A stretch of DNA of 64,000 nucleotides from Dentipellis sp. KUC8613 (Eukaryota > Basidiomycota > Agaricomycetes > Russulales > Hericiaceae): contig NSJX01000015.1 of NCBI GenBank assembly GCA_002286715.1, positions 63,313 to 127,312 on the forward strand, read 5' to 3'. This document shows, piece after piece, positions 1 through 11,290 of this stretch; within the stretch, counting starts at the first letter, position 1, and each line of letters starts with the position of its first letter. The notes beneath the pieces were generated by a model that was not told the origin of the DNA, searched no databases, and saw only the letters and a list, made by a program, of their open reading frames with translations. A program made the position numbers and the translations under genes.

Positions 1-1050
1 CGGGCGCGTATCGATGGTTGCTTCGCGATTACCCACGCCTCGTATCCGCCTACGTCTACGTCTGCGTGCGTGTCCGTGTGACCCAAGGATAAATCGGAAG
101 CGCTGCCCGCTGCTTTCGCGCTGGCCAAAGCTCGATGAACGAGGGTCTACTCGGTCAATAATAGATTACCGCAAATTGCGCGTACTTACCATGTCCCCAT
201 GTTTACAGTTCAGCAACGCTGACGGATGCAATTCACAACGGCAGCAAATGTTGAACCCCAGGTCTGCGAATAATGCAGGTTCGTTCTATCTAAGCGCCCG
301 GTGTCCGGGGGGCTGGCCTGGCTGGCCGGCCAAACACGACGCTGCTCCCAGGCTCTGAGCCCGTTCTGTACGAACACTTACACGAGGCTGGCGGTGTACG
401 CGTTTCAGCCTCCCCGCAATTCGTGCCTCAGGCATCAGGCTGTTTTATCTCGGGTGGTTCTATCATTATGCCTCCTTTGCTCGTTCTGCCGAGCAGTGTC
501 GTGTCCTCGTTGGCAATGACGTGCCCTGGATATGTCCCGTGAGTCTCCAGAGCCATATTCCATCGCGGACCTAACAGTTGACGTACAATGGTGCTATCTG
601 CACAGCGACGCAACAGGGAAGGTTGATTAGACCGTTCACCTGCTCGAACGTCATTGCTGTGAATAAGAAGACTTTGCAATATCGCGACTCGGGAGATGAC
701 GCACGTCAGTTTACCGTTTACAATTGAATCGGTATGTTTCATCGCAACTCCTTATTTCCGAGGCCCAGAGTCTCCTAACGGAATCTCTAAACCTTCTTTG
801 AGTGTGTTCTCTAGCGATCAATAGGAAGTATCTTCACTGCAATTCTCTCTGCACTTTGAGGGAGAAGCGCATGTTTGTCCTATTCGAAGCTTCGTAACCC
901 TTCCAGATCCCCAGGCAATTTCCGTCTGCTCCTGCCGATCTTCCCATACGGAAGGGACCATACGAGGCTGATAGGGATTGCACAAATATGGATATCTTGG
1001 ATAACAACGATTTGTGAATGTGCGGATAATCGCCCGTGTGCACGTCGGCC
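1..1050. repeat. Segmental repeat block R, copy 1
   Basis: Collinear with 2247-3480: both begin with the same stretch (gggcgcgtatcgatggttgc) and share landmarks in the same order, such as the G-rich run near 305 (near 2550 in copy 2) and the segment near 985-1000 (near 3398). A third, shorter copy lies at 10290-11290. Short reading frames exist on both strands but none is conserved between copies, so I see no gene here. Confidence 0.8.
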
Positions 1051-1312
1051 GAAGATGGAGATGGGCAGTCTGCGCGCTCATGGAAAGGACTGTTCTGTAT
1101 TTGGCAAGCTACCAGGTCCGTCGTCAGAAGATCTAGATCCGTTGATGCTCACTGGCACCTCGTCCCTCTCGGCTTCGAAGCCCGAGTATCTCCTGCCAGT
1201 GCTGATATTCGTGGGCGGTGCTGCTGAAGGTTCGATTCGAACTCAAATAATGATGAGGTGCCCATGTAAGTAGTTATCTAGCTGTAAACAGCTACTGCCC
1301 TTCGTGTCCGGG

Positions 1313-1319
1313 TATAAAA
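1313..1319 (+). promoter_or_regulatory. TATA box of S1
   Basis: TATAAAA lies about 65 bases before the S1 ATG and is followed by a pyrimidine-rich leader, a normal layout for a fungal core promoter. Confidence 0.55.
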
Positions 1320-1379
1320 TCCCCTGCGCATGCGATCGCTCTCGCCTATCCCTACTGCAACACCCTCCATATCCTCCGT

Positions 1380-1826
1380 ATGCGCTACACATTCTTCTCC
1401 CTCTTTCAAGCCCTTCTGTGGGCATACCTTCCCCGAGCTCTTGCCTCTCCGCTCGATAACGGCAGCACCGTTCTCGAGGGAACGAGACCATCGAAATCTG
1501 CAGTGTTCCTGATGATCTTTGGCATCATAGGTTCGTACATCTCTGTTTCCTTCTGCATGCGACCTCATCCCCAACCCTCTCTTTCAGTGCTAATGCTCAG
1601 TGTCATGGCCAGTATGATGAATGGGAATGAGTGCATGGCATCTTCTCAGCGCGATGAGGCTGTACAAGCCGCACCTCCCGAGACGACGGAGAGTGCCCTT
1701 CGCGATGTGCTGAACAACACCAGGCGGCCCGCCTCCGCGGCGGTACCGCTCCGTGTCATATTGCCTGGCCCATATTCTGCAGCCCAGCACGGGCGTACGG
1801 GAGTCCACAAGGAGGTCAAGGCATGA
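1380..1826 (+). CDS. S1: small signal-peptide/one-TM protein, S family
   Basis: Two exons, 1380-1530 and 1588-1826, give 129 residues; the 57-base intron has a GTTCGT donor and a TTTCAG acceptor. Residues 1-23 look like a signal peptide ending at ALA-SP. A hydrophobic stretch (AVFLMIFGIIVLMLSVMASM) follows and is split by the intron in phase 1. The tail is Ala/Pro/Arg-rich without a recognisable domain. Exon 1 (151 nt) has the same length and phase as exon 1 of S5. This start was chosen because it is the first ATG after the TATA box and opens the signal peptide. After signal cleavage the product would be a single-pass membrane peptide. It is the most diverged family member. Function unknown. 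Confidence 0.55.
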   Translation: MRYTFFSLFQALLWAYLPRALASPLDNGSTVLEGTRPSKSAVFLMIFGIIGSYISVSFCMRPHPQPSLSVLMLSVMASMMNGNECMASSQRDEAVQAAPPETTESALRDVLNNTRRPASAAVPLRVILPGPYSAAQHGRTGVHKEVKA

Positions 1827-2246
1827 GGCGCCTCTGGGCGTCAGGGATGGGCGAGCGAGAAGTTTTGTGGACCGAAGGCACCCTGCTTCGGATTCAAGGA
1901 AGTGTCTGGGTCATGATCATGATACAATCCGACGTGTCCGAGACACTTACTTCTCAAGTACAGTCTATCCTCGCGTTCATTACCGTTCCCGTGTTCTCTA
2001 TTCCTTCACGTCACGTCTTCTCACCCCTGTCACGTTTCGCGAGTTCGTGATATCGTGCTCCATTCCGTTCTCTTTGCTGGACAATTTGCTTCAGATCTTC
2101 GTACTTTGCAGTCTCTCAATATACCTTGTAGAGGCCTTCTATATTCCTGCACCCGCACCGAACGTCAAAGTGTTCAAAGCGATCATGATCTGGACAAACT
2201 GCCCATTACAGAACATTGCCGTCCTTTTCATGCACATGCACCACTC
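1827..2246. other. Intergenic, no supportable gene
   Basis: Frames are open by chance (one crosses from 1753 to 2382) but are not conserved in the sister repeat units. Nothing else seen. Confidence 0.5.
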
Positions 2247-3480
2247 GGGCGCGTATCGATGGTTGCTTCGCGATTACCCACGCTCTGTATACACCTACGT
2301 CGACGTGCATGTCCGTGTGACCCATGACTACAGAAGCGCTGCTCACTGTTTTCGCGAACATCGGCTGGCCAAAGCTCGATGAACGAAGGTCTACTTAGTC
2401 AAGTATTAATCTCCACAGACCACGTACTTACCTTGTCCCAACATCTACAGTCCAGCAACACTGACGGATCCAAATCGCAACGGCAGTAAATGTCGAAACA
2501 CGGATCCACAGATGGTAATATAGGTGCTGTATCTAAGCGCCCAGTGTCCGGGGGGCTGGCCTAGTACGTCCGGCAAACCAACACGAGGCTTCTCCCAGTC
2601 TGTCCCTGCACAAACACTTACCACGCAGGACTGGCGGTGTACGCGTTTCAGCCTCTTCGCAATTGGTGCCTCGGGCCTCAGCTGTCTCATTTCCGATGAT
2701 CCTGTTATCTGCTCATTCGGCCACACAGTATCGCATCCGCCTCGGGCCTCGGCCACGATGCGCCACTGGCAGGCGCTGCATATGCCCGATGAATCACTGG
2801 CAAACTCTCCAGAGCCATTTCCATTGCAGACCTGGCAGCTGATACGGCGGCGCCAGCTGCACAGCGACGCAAGAGTGAAGCTTGATCAGATTGTTCACCT
2901 GCACGAGCAGCATTACGCTATCGCTCTGAGTAAGTAGACTTCGTGTCATCACGACTCGGAAGATCCACCTACCGTTTACAATCGTATTAGTGCGTTTCGT
3001 TCTAACTCCTTATTCCCGAGGCCCAGAATCTCCTACCGGAATCCCTAAACCTTGTCTGAGTGTGTCCTCTAGCGATCAATAGGAAGCATTTCAACTGCAA
3101 CTCTCACTCTACCCCACCGAGAGAGCTTTGCACTTGCAAGGAGAGACATACATGTGTTCTATGAGCATTGACATAGTTTTTCTTCTGTGCTCGACATCCG
3201 CTTGTCAGTAAGTTTCGTTTATCTCCAGCACTCGACAGCTGACGCCGCGTCGTACGCACAGCTCCGCGCCATATACACAGCCTCGCGTCCGAAGCTCAAT
3301 GGACCATAACCGTCCTGGATCTGCAGGCGATCTCCGTCCGCTCTCGTCGATCTTCTCGTGCGGCGGGTATCATACATGGCTGACAGGCCCCACAGAAATA
3401 TGGATATCTTGGATGACGACGATCTGTGTATGTGTGGATAAACACACTTTGCGTGCACATCCGTAGCTCTTTGCGCCCAA
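2247..3480. repeat. Segmental repeat block R, copy 2
   Basis: Second copy of the block at 1-1050. Together with the following S2 gene it repeats the order R then S-gene seen at 1-1826, so the unit R plus S was duplicated as a whole. The last part (about 3235-3310) also matches 5640-5735 and 11195-11265. Confidence 0.8.
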
Positions 3481-4167
3481 GCATGTACCACCTTTGCACT
3501 TCAGACTCCATCGGTGCGTGTCCAAACGGCCTGTTGAACTGCTCAAAAAGAGGTTGCATATGGAAATGCAGATGGATCGAATATCTAAGACCATCCCGAG
3601 GGGCACCAATCGGACCAAGGCTATATGTGTCGCCTACCAGTCGGTGCGTTGCGCTGTATCCCCTTATATCGAGCATGGGCGGCGCGCCGTGCGCTGAATG
3701 TTCCAGCCGGCTGCTGCAGCGCCATGACCACTATCGAATGGGAATGGCATCTCACCATACCAACAAGGCTAACGTCCGCCTTCGTATGCTCTTCGCACTG
3801 CTTGAGAGGCGTAAGTCGAGCGTGCATCTTGCTCAGGCCATGGTTCATTATGTGGTATACATGCTGACAAAATTGCAGCACATGCACGGTTTGCATCATG
3901 TAAGGGGCCCAGAGCCGACAGCCGAGCCCTCCTGCCAGATAGGCTCGTGCGGAGGCGCCATTCGCGAACGCGCGCTTGGCGCATTGTTGCGAACTTGCTA
4001 TTGTGCGGGATCCCATTTTGGAAATGACGCCCTTCCTGGCTATGTCTGTCTCTCGGATTAAAAGCAAACCAGGGTGAAGCAGGAGAGGCGTGTGCCATTG
4101 CCCTCCTTCCCCCAACTGCGCTCCTCCCCTCTGTTAGAGATACCTCTCACTCATCCCCAATAACATA
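3481..4167. other. Upstream region of S2
   Basis: No supportable gene. The last 70 bases are pyrimidine-rich and contain tagagatac, which also precedes S5 (near 12016), so the leader of the S genes is conserved. A weak ATTAAAAG lies about 110 bases before the ATG. Confidence 0.4.
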
Positions 4168-4700
4168 ATGGTGTCCGCCCTTTCCCTCTTTGCACTCGCC
4201 GTCTCCATCCTTTCCGTCGCGCGGCCTGTGGCTGCTGCAGCCCTCATACCCCTGAAGCCTGGCGAGGACAGGCTCGTGATCCGTCGCCCACCACCAACCG
4301 CGATTGGTTTTGGGATCCTCGGATTTGGGCGTCAGTATACTTCCTCTTCATCTCCTGCTCTGCCTCCTCTCGTGTGCTGAGGGGTGCGAGTGCGACGAGA
4401 GCTGACAACTTCTGGCCCCCTACAGTATTCGTTATGATCATCCTGGCATGCATCATAGACCCAGGGCGGCTCCCAAGCATCGCTTGCTCTGCCCCACCTG
4501 TCCAAGCGTGCTGCGGCCTGAGGCCGCGCCACCGCACGCACCACCCTCACCCAAGCTCTGGAAGCAGGCGTCCACGGAGCGCAGCAGTGCTGCTGCCCTC
4601 CCTGTCTCTCGCTGCACCTAGGCCAGCCTATGCAGCAGCAGCGCATCGCGGGTTCGAGCTGCCTGGTGTCGCACATGATGGGGACGAGGTGGAGATATGA
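4168..4700 (+). CDS. S2: small signal-peptide/one-TM protein, S family
   Basis: Exons 4168-4330 and 4426-4700 give 145 residues. Intron 1 (95 bases, GTCAGT...CTACAG) is in phase 1, as in all S genes. Residues 1-25 form a signal peptide (VSALSLFALAVSILSVA, cleavage near VAAA). The transmembrane helix is built across the splice (IGFGILGFGLFVMIILACII) and is followed by the family motif DPGRLPS, which matches DPYKLPK in S3 and S5. The tail is rich in Arg, Pro, His and Ser; near its end PAYAAAAH matches an out-of-frame segment of S4 (near 7984). The stop is followed by the conserved 3' flank F. Function unknown. Confidence 0.6.
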
Positions 4701-4899
4701 GGAATTTGCCGTCTGAATCTCCTGGCGAGACCAGCCGGTGCCGGACGCTGCCCTCTTGCACGCCACTGCAGAGGGCACCGCGGCCTGCCGCGGCTTCGCA
4801 GTCCCTGAAGACATCTACCAAGTACACTGTTCCGTTGCCTATTTATACCCGGAGCATAGAAGGCAGGCACACTTACCTCATCACTTATCGCCCATCACT

Positions 4900-5560
4900 T
4901 CGCCTCTTGTCCGTGCCGCTTCCGCTGATTGGCTGTGTCAATAGCTTTCGTATTGCTCTCGTGGTCTTCGAATGCATTTGGACTACGTATCCCTAGGATA
5001 GCTATACTTTACCTGGATCTAGACATATTACCCTCTCTCTCGCTGTGGCCGCCCACGACAATGCCAATAAACGAATGCACGGAAACGGACATACCTCGCT
5101 GATTTGGCTGGGCAGGAGCCGACCGCCTCTATTTCACCGCAATCGGCGGCACGGGAGTGGAGCGCGAGCGAGCGCAGCGTAATTCCGCCCAATACTGATA
5201 TTAAGTTGAATGAAGATACAACACACATAGAATTGTGACTCGACGAACTGTGTTTCGGGTGAAAGGCAGAGTCAATCGTTGTCAACACGTATCAACGGAG
5301 ATTGCGCACCGGTCTACCCCAACCCCAACCAGCATCCCTGCCCCTCCGTCAGCATTCCATTCGCACCGTACGTCCATATATAAATTTCAGGAAAGCTAGG
5401 ATGGTAGGTAGCTCGCTCGTGGTGATTGAAGAGAAGGACGTTATGACAGGACGGCAGATACTACACAATCACCCGTAGAGGACCCGGGACACCCCCTGAA
5501 ACACGTGGTGTGTGGTGCATCCTCCGGAATCTACTCCGACTCGATCGCCCCGGAGGAGAC
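4900..5560. repeat. 3' flank block F, copy 1
   Basis: Shares collinear segments with 8230-10010 and 12955-14770: a cttt-rich stretch, an AATAAA-bearing 3'UTR segment (AATAAA at 5066-5071), a segment near 5290-5350, and a segment near 5480-5530 (cccgggacac...cacgtggtg). The first part is probably the 3'UTR of S2. No coding sequence seen. Confidence 0.7.
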
Positions 5561-6239
5561 ATACGTTCCACTTTCGTCTAGAATCAAAGAGCATTAGCGA
5601 AGTTATTCTGCATTGACACCAGTATAGTCTCTGTATTCTGCGGTAGTCGACAGCCGAATATGCCGCACCATACGCACAACTCCGTGTCATACAACCAGCG
5701 TGTCCAAAACTCCGTAAATCTACCCCAGAGGCAACCAATCGAAGCAATACCCATAGTCACATATGATCAGGCGTGAGCCGCCTGCCACCTACGAGTCAAC
5801 GCATTGCAGTTTGCACACTCTCTCGTCAGGTCATGCGCAAGACGCGTGCTGTACGCCGCACGTCGCCTCATGATCACTCCCGTGAACCTGGAAAGGCAGT
5901 CTCGTCGCGATTGTATTGATGCCTATATCGATTGCCTCACGCTTTTTGCAGCACTCCGAGACCGAGTATGAGAAACCTGCGCCGTGCGTGCACTTCACTC
6001 GGCCCAGGGTTGAGTTTGCAGGACGTGAGCTGACATATCCATGTGCAGTACAAAACAGCACGTTTATTTCGTGACATGTCAAGCAAGAGGCGCAAAACGA
6101 GCCTACGCCTACCCGGCTGAGCGCCGCTCTACCAGATTGGGACGGAGGCGCCGCCTATGTCATTATTCAGACGACGCTTTGTTATGAACGTTACCGCCTG
6201 GCATCCTATTTGGGAACAAGCTCACCACTGGCCATGGTG
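5561..6239. other. Intergenic with fragment of block R
   Basis: Positions 5640-5735 match the end of block R (3235-3310) and 11195-11265. The rest, including several short frames on the minus strand, has no support as a gene. Confidence 0.5.
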
Positions 6240-6247
6240 TATAAAAG
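6240..6247 (+). promoter_or_regulatory. TATA box upstream of S3
   Basis: TATAAAAG followed by a long pyrimidine-rich, AAC-rich leader. It sits 260 bases before the S3 frame, further than in S1, which fits a lost 5' part of S3 or a missing first exon. Confidence 0.45.
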
Positions 6248-6503
6248 CCCTGCAGGATGAACAGGAAAACCAGTGCGCCAGTCGCCCTCACTCCTACTCC
6301 ACCGCTCTTCCTATCCCTTCAAGACCCTGTTCAACACAGAGAACACAACAACGACGTCTATTTTCACCCAGGGCTCCGACTCTGGTCGATCGCCCCGGCA
6401 GTTGCATCCCCCAAGAAGAGTCCGTCAAACGCTCGGCACAGCCCGTAGTGACTACCCTCGATATCCTCGCGGTGGTTTTTCTGCTTCGCCGTGAGATGTA
6501 GGG

Positions 6504-7027
6504 ATGCAAGGCTGGCGCGAGCAACCCCGGCCCGTGTCTCATGCAGACGGCGCGCCCGCGGTGGCCCTCACGGTCGCAACCTCATCCGACGAGGTCAGAC
6601 CCTCGGAGGTCGCGGCGCTGATACTCGCGGCGTCTGGTCAGTACTATCTCTCTACGTGATGTCTTTCCTTGGGCGCTGACAACCCCGTCTCACAGTCTTC
6701 CTGGTAATCATGCTGGCATTCTTCGTGGACCCATACAAACTCCCGAAGATCGTGTGGTCAGCGCCTCACATATGCAAATGCTACACCCTCCGGCGGCGGG
6801 AGCAGCAGCCCCGCCGACCTCTGCCGACCTCTGCAGGCCGCACCCCGCGGAGCGCGGCAGCGCCGCTGCCGCCTGCATCCACCAGCACCCCGCGCGCGCT
6901 GTCCGCTTCCCTGCCAGGGCCTGTGAACGCTGCATCCGCCCGCAGGTTGGATCCACTCAGCCCTTCCTCCGCCAGCACCAGCACCAGCACCGGCACTAGC
7001 GGGAAATCCGAGTCCTCTGCGGCGTAA
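6504..7027 (+). CDS. S3: S-family protein, 5' end probably lost
   Basis: Exons 6504-6636 and 6696-7027 give 154 residues from the first usable ATG. From about 6545 onward it is very close to S5 (12096-12600), including the 59-base intron, so the two are a recent duplicate pair. The membrane segment (FLVIMLAFFVDPYKLPK) is intact. The S5 signal peptide has no counterpart: the replacing sequence (MQGWREQPRPVSHADG) is hydrophilic. The gene is therefore either truncated, spliced from an unseen upstream exon, or dead. The tail ends in Ser/Thr repeats. A GTAAGT just at the stop, and a CTGCAG at about 7076, may mark a second intron, since both S3 and S5 stay similar to about 7215. Confidence 0.4.
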
Positions 7028-7230
7028 GTCTCCCGGGGAGACTGAGACTACCAGACTGCCTCCCTCTCGCATGTCGCTGCAGAGGACGAGATCGTCGCCG
7101 CGCCTGGCGCAGCGTCGGTCGCTGGAGATACCTATAGTGCGGATTATCAGCGAGGTGTCGGGGGCGACAGTAGTGGCCTCGTACTCACCTCGACCATCAA
7201 CTCTCATCATCCCGCTCGACCAACGGAGTA

Positions 7231-8133
7231 ATGCCGCGCCTTTCCTCCGTCTTCATCCTCACTGTCCTCCTGGCCTACATCCATCAGACGGTCGCCGCGC
7301 TCGCTGTCCACGTCGGCGAGTACGTTGAGGACAAAATTATTTACCACGTCCCCTCCCCGGGCGTGATCATTGCGGTGGCCATCGCGGTCTTCGGTCAGTA
7401 TCGTTTCGCAACCTTTCAATCGACGCGAGGGGCGTTCACAAGCCCTTCCTCCGTCGCCCTAGTTTTTGCCATCTTCATGCTGGCGTACTTCTTCGATCCG
7501 CCGGAGGCCGGGCCCCTTCGCTTCCCACTCCAATTCTACCATTTTGTGCGCCGCGGGCAGACTTCGCAGCCGCAACCGCGTCCCCACCGTGCGCATCCCG
7601 TCTCTGCAGGTAGTCGTTGGCACCCGCGGCCTGCGTTCATTCCCGCTGTGCCTGCGCTCGTCCTTGCGGCGCGGGCGCAAGCACATACTATGCAGCGCGA
7701 GTCCGTGTTGCTAGCGCTGCTGTGCCGGCAGACGTTGCAGCCACACTTCGGCATCTCAATGCTGGTGTTCTTCAACCTACCGCAGCCCAACGGTCTTCCC
7801 TTCCAGCTCTCCTTGTCGCACGTCACTGCAGGGGAACCACCAACGCCACGCTTCACAATATCTACCGGATATCGTGCGGTTTCAGCTACCAGCGAAGAGC
7901 GTCAATCACGTATAAGTAGAGTCACGGCCTCGATGAATTTACCTTCCAACCTCAACACCCTCCTATCTCTTTTCAGAGGGCGGCCTATGCAGCAGCAAAT
8001 CACAGCGAGTGTGACTCTCAGCTGCCTGTTGTTGTCACGATGCAGAAGAGGAGACGTGACAGTCCCCACAGTCCGAGTCCGCCGGAGAGTGTCGCCTGAC
8101 ACAGACGAGGCCGAGGCGGGAGCACCACCGTAG
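7231..8133 (+). CDS. S4: S-family protein with internally duplicated exon 2
   Basis: Exon 1 (7231-7393, 163 nt) has the same length and phase as S2 exon 1 and encodes a signal peptide (MPRLSSVFILTVLLAYI, cleavage near VAAL). A 69-base intron (GTCAGT...CCTAG) precedes 7463-8133, giving about 277 residues. The membrane segment across the splice is followed by MLAYFFDPPEAGPLRF. About 270 bases on, a second version (MLVFFNLPQPNGLPFQ) appears in the same frame, so the membrane-motif exon seems duplicated. The 3' part is uncertain: sequence from 7984 matches the S2 tail in a different frame, which suggests another splice event. No separate promoter is evident; the gene starts about 200 bases after the S3 stop. 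Confidence 0.4.
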   Translation: MPRLSSVFILTVLLAYIHQTVAALAVHVGEYVEDKIIYHVPSPGVIIAVAIAVFGQYRFATFQSTRGAFTSPSSVALVFAIFMLAYFFDPPEAGPLRFPLQFYHFVRRGQTSQPQPRPHRAHPVSAGSRWHPRPAFIPAVPALVLAARAQAHTMQRESVLLALLCRQTLQPHFGISMLVFFNLPQPNGLPFQLSLSHVTAGEPPTPRFTISTGYRAVSATSEERQSRISRVTASMNLPSNLNTLLSLFRGRPMQQQITASVTLSCLLLSRCRRGDVTVPTVRVRRRVSPDTDEAEAGAPP

Positions 8134-8229
8134 ATGGCGCCGCAGCCTGCCACAGACTTACTTACCTCTTCACCCTGACCTGTTTTCTACCATCGCGCCT
8201 CGTTCAAGCTCCTCCGCTACTGCTGGCCC

Positions 8230-10010
8230 GAAATAGCTGTATTAATGGCTTTCGGATTTGCTTTTGCGCTCTGCTACATGCTTTCGATATCGCAGGAACA
8301 AGTATTCCTATAGAATAGCTATACTTAACCTGTATATACTGTACACACCATCTTCCCTTCGCGGCTGCTTTCAACAATATCAATAAACACTAGTACTGTT
8401 CTCAAAAAGGACATGCCTCGATGACCTCAGTGGCCACGCGGGCGAGCAGAACGCCTATTTTCGTCTATGATCTGCGGCGCCGAATTAGGCAGGCGTGGAG
8501 GTCCACCAGGAAGACGCTTCCTGTACCTGCGCAGCTGCAGCCCGGCGCGCCCCGCCCGCCGAGCGCGTGAAATTCGGAGCTTCAGCTTCAGGCACCTGTC
8601 GCAGGCGGTAGGCGTTCACGAGCTGTGCTTCTCTGCGCCTAGACGTGTGTGCGTGTAAAGGACAATGGGCTACCGACAGGCAGGAATTCGGCACGGAGAC
8701 GAAGATGACGGATCTCTGGGCAGTGGGGCGCAGCCGGTTTCCTTTGCCAGAAGTACGTTCTGCCAGATCCGGGTGCTCGAGACATTCTCGGCGGAAGACT
8801 GCGGAGCTTCTTGTCTGATATCACTATGATGCACGCTCTTCGAGAAGGAGGCAAATGAAGCGCGCTCACTGGAAACACGGCCCTAGCCAAGATCTGACAG
8901 ACGTTTCCGATGAGACGTCAAGCACATGGAGGAAGGAGGCGTTCGGCAACAGTGGAGGGCTGCCCAGTGCATGGGGCAGCAATGTGTAGTCGCAGATATG
9001 CCGATAATGGTCAAATGAAGAGGCCCATTGACGTCTGCTTCGAATCAGGGACACTGGCGAAAACCTATGAGTTCGCCATACCGCAAGATCCAGAAGAGAG
9101 CTCACGGGCCTCCTCGGAGAGAAACGTCTAGATTGCTGTACGCTCTCCCAAATTCAGACAGTGCGGCGGAATACGAGCTCCACTCCCAGTGGTTCGGTCG
9201 CTCCGTTGAACAAAAAACTTTTTGGTGCTCTGCGCACGGGTTGACTGAGGAATCTGGAGTCTTGACCTGGTCAGTCGGCAGAAACGGCGGGAAAAGGGCA
9301 GATCACGTACTGATACCGGAACTTGGGGGAGACGTATTGAATTCCAAAGAAGCTTAGGTTGTCAGTTAGTGATGCACAAAGTAATCTACTTGAAGTAACG
9401 AAAAATGCCATCCGCGACGTACGTACGGTCGTGTTATTCCTCAAGCTTGCACTCACATCAAGAGTGAGAAACTTGAACATAGACTGCGGTAGAAATCCGA
9501 TAAAATTCGAATACGACTAATCTCACAGTCTATGATCTGAAGTATGATATACGCAATCGAAAGTCGTCAAGCACGATGAGTCGAGTACCCAGGGACTTTC
9601 GACTCGACACTGATCTAACGGCCAGCGGAGCCGCAATACCATAGATGCCATGAGTCAATAAGCTGCGGTTCAAGTGAAAGGTTAGCAAGTTGTCATCAAT
9701 ACGAACCGGCCAATACTGCGCACCTATCTAACCCAATGTCAACCAGTGTTCCTGCACCTCCCTCATCAATCCGCTCGTACCATATGCCTCTCAGGGACAG
9801 AGCTCTACCTGGATAAGGCTAGCACGCTCGTGTGGCAGTCGAGAGGATAGATTTCAAGGACGACGACGAGGACCGTCCGACGTAAGACCCGGAACACCTC
9901 GCTCTGCACGTGGTGTGTGGCGTGCCACCTTCCGGGGTCGCCGGGCCGCGCTACCTCGCCCACCAACCTCAGGCTCAAGCGACATTCTACAACTGGCCTT
10001 GGTGACCCTG
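8230..10010. repeat. 3' flank block F, copy 2
   Basis: Second and longest copy. Landmarks shared with copies 1 and 3: AATAAA at 8382-8387, the segment at about 8520-8650, a stretch near 9100 (gggcctcctcggagag), a run near 9200-9250, the segment at 9690-9785, and 9880-9960 (cacgtggtgtgtgg). Many short open frames lie here but none is conserved among copies. Confidence 0.7.
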
Positions 10011-10289
10011 GCACAATTGCACGGTCCAAGAAAAACGACGTACAATGGGCGCTCATTTTTGAATACTATAGCAGCACAAGATCCCTGCCTTTAGCGAGCT
10101 TCCCCGCCGAGATTCTCAAGGAATCTACAGTCCTAAATTTTGGTAAGCGTCGCATTCTGTCGAACATCACCCAGATGTGGTGTGCGGAGCAGTGTACTGT
10201 CCTTGATTCCGTTCAGTCGCTCTATATCACACATTGCAACGCCAGTAGACAATGTCCTTTCCATTTCACTCTGGTTCTCGCTGTTTGAC

Positions 10290-11290
10290 GGCCCCCAATG
10301 GTGCAATCGCTCTACGTCCGACGTCAACAAATTCTTAGACTTTTTCCACACTTCATCGCGCCCCGGCTCGCGCTTGAGGCCAACGCAAACGTCAAAGTCT
10401 GGCAATGTCGACGCCTGGACTTGCGAATGGTTATACAGGTTCGTTTCACCCAAGCGCCCGGTGTCCGGGGGGCTGGCCCGGCCCGTCTGGCCGTCTGGCC
10501 GGCCATGAGCTGAACACGAGGCTGCGCAGCGGATTCTCCCACCAGTCACCCAGTACTGCCAGGAACGAACCACAGGCCTCACCTGAACGCTACCACGAGG
10601 CGGGAGACAAGTGTTTCAGCCTCTTTCATAGTTGTTTCATCAACTTCCTTTCGGCCGAGCCCCGTCGTGTCCCCGCTGAGCGCTGAGCAGCTGTTCATTA
10701 CGATCGAGCTTTACGACGGCCGAATGCCAGAACGCCAGCTTCGATGGTCGCGTCATTCGGATTAGATGAACGGTGCGTCTGTACATCCCAGTCTTGCAAT
10801 GCAAACCTGACGGACGACTGGATTGCGCTGGCTATCGCTCAGCGCAGGGGACACTAGACAAGTAGCCCCGTCTGCCCTAAAGGGACTGTCGTTGCCATGC
10901 ACTTACACCTCTATATCGCGATTGCTGAGATCTAGCTGCGTCAATCTCTCCGCCTGGATCCGCAGGAATTGTAATTTCTTAATTCCGAAGTCTAGAGACT
11001 TCTAATGTGGGGTTTGAACCTAATCTAAGCCCACTTTTCTCCAGCGGCAGACAATGTATTATTGAATTCAACACCCCTATTTGACGACTAAAGATTGTCT
11101 GCACCTCCACTAGAAGCCCATGGTTATCCTTGCGGCCGTTGTCGAGGACATTTTTCGTCCTGAACGTCGCGCTCTACACTTGCGTCTCATCCCCCCCATG
11201 ACGTCGCGCCATGCGCACAGCCCCGCGCCAAACGCACAGCCCTGTCCGAAGCCCCATTGTAATATTTACAGTAAGTCGAGATGCTTCATA
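10290..11290. repeat. Segmental repeat block R, copy 3 (partial)
   Basis: 10430-10500 carries the G-rich landmark of block R (aagcgcccggtgtccggggg) and 11195-11265 carries its terminal landmark. The part between is rearranged. It again precedes an S gene (S5), as copies 1 and 2 precede S1 and S2. No gene seen. Confidence 0.6.

Noticed and set aside
1753..2382. 209-codon plus-strand frame
   Set aside because: It runs across the 3' end of S1 into block R; the sister copies of R do not conserve it and codon use is not gene-like.
6095..6160. tRNA-like segment (ctggtagagcg on the minus strand)
   Set aside because: It resembles a D-arm only; no anticodon arm, T-arm (GGTTCGA) or acceptor stem pairs with it.
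10133..10582. 149-codon minus-strand frame in block R copy 3
   Set aside because: Only a short stretch (SPPDTGRL) is similar in the other R copies; stops interrupt the rest there.
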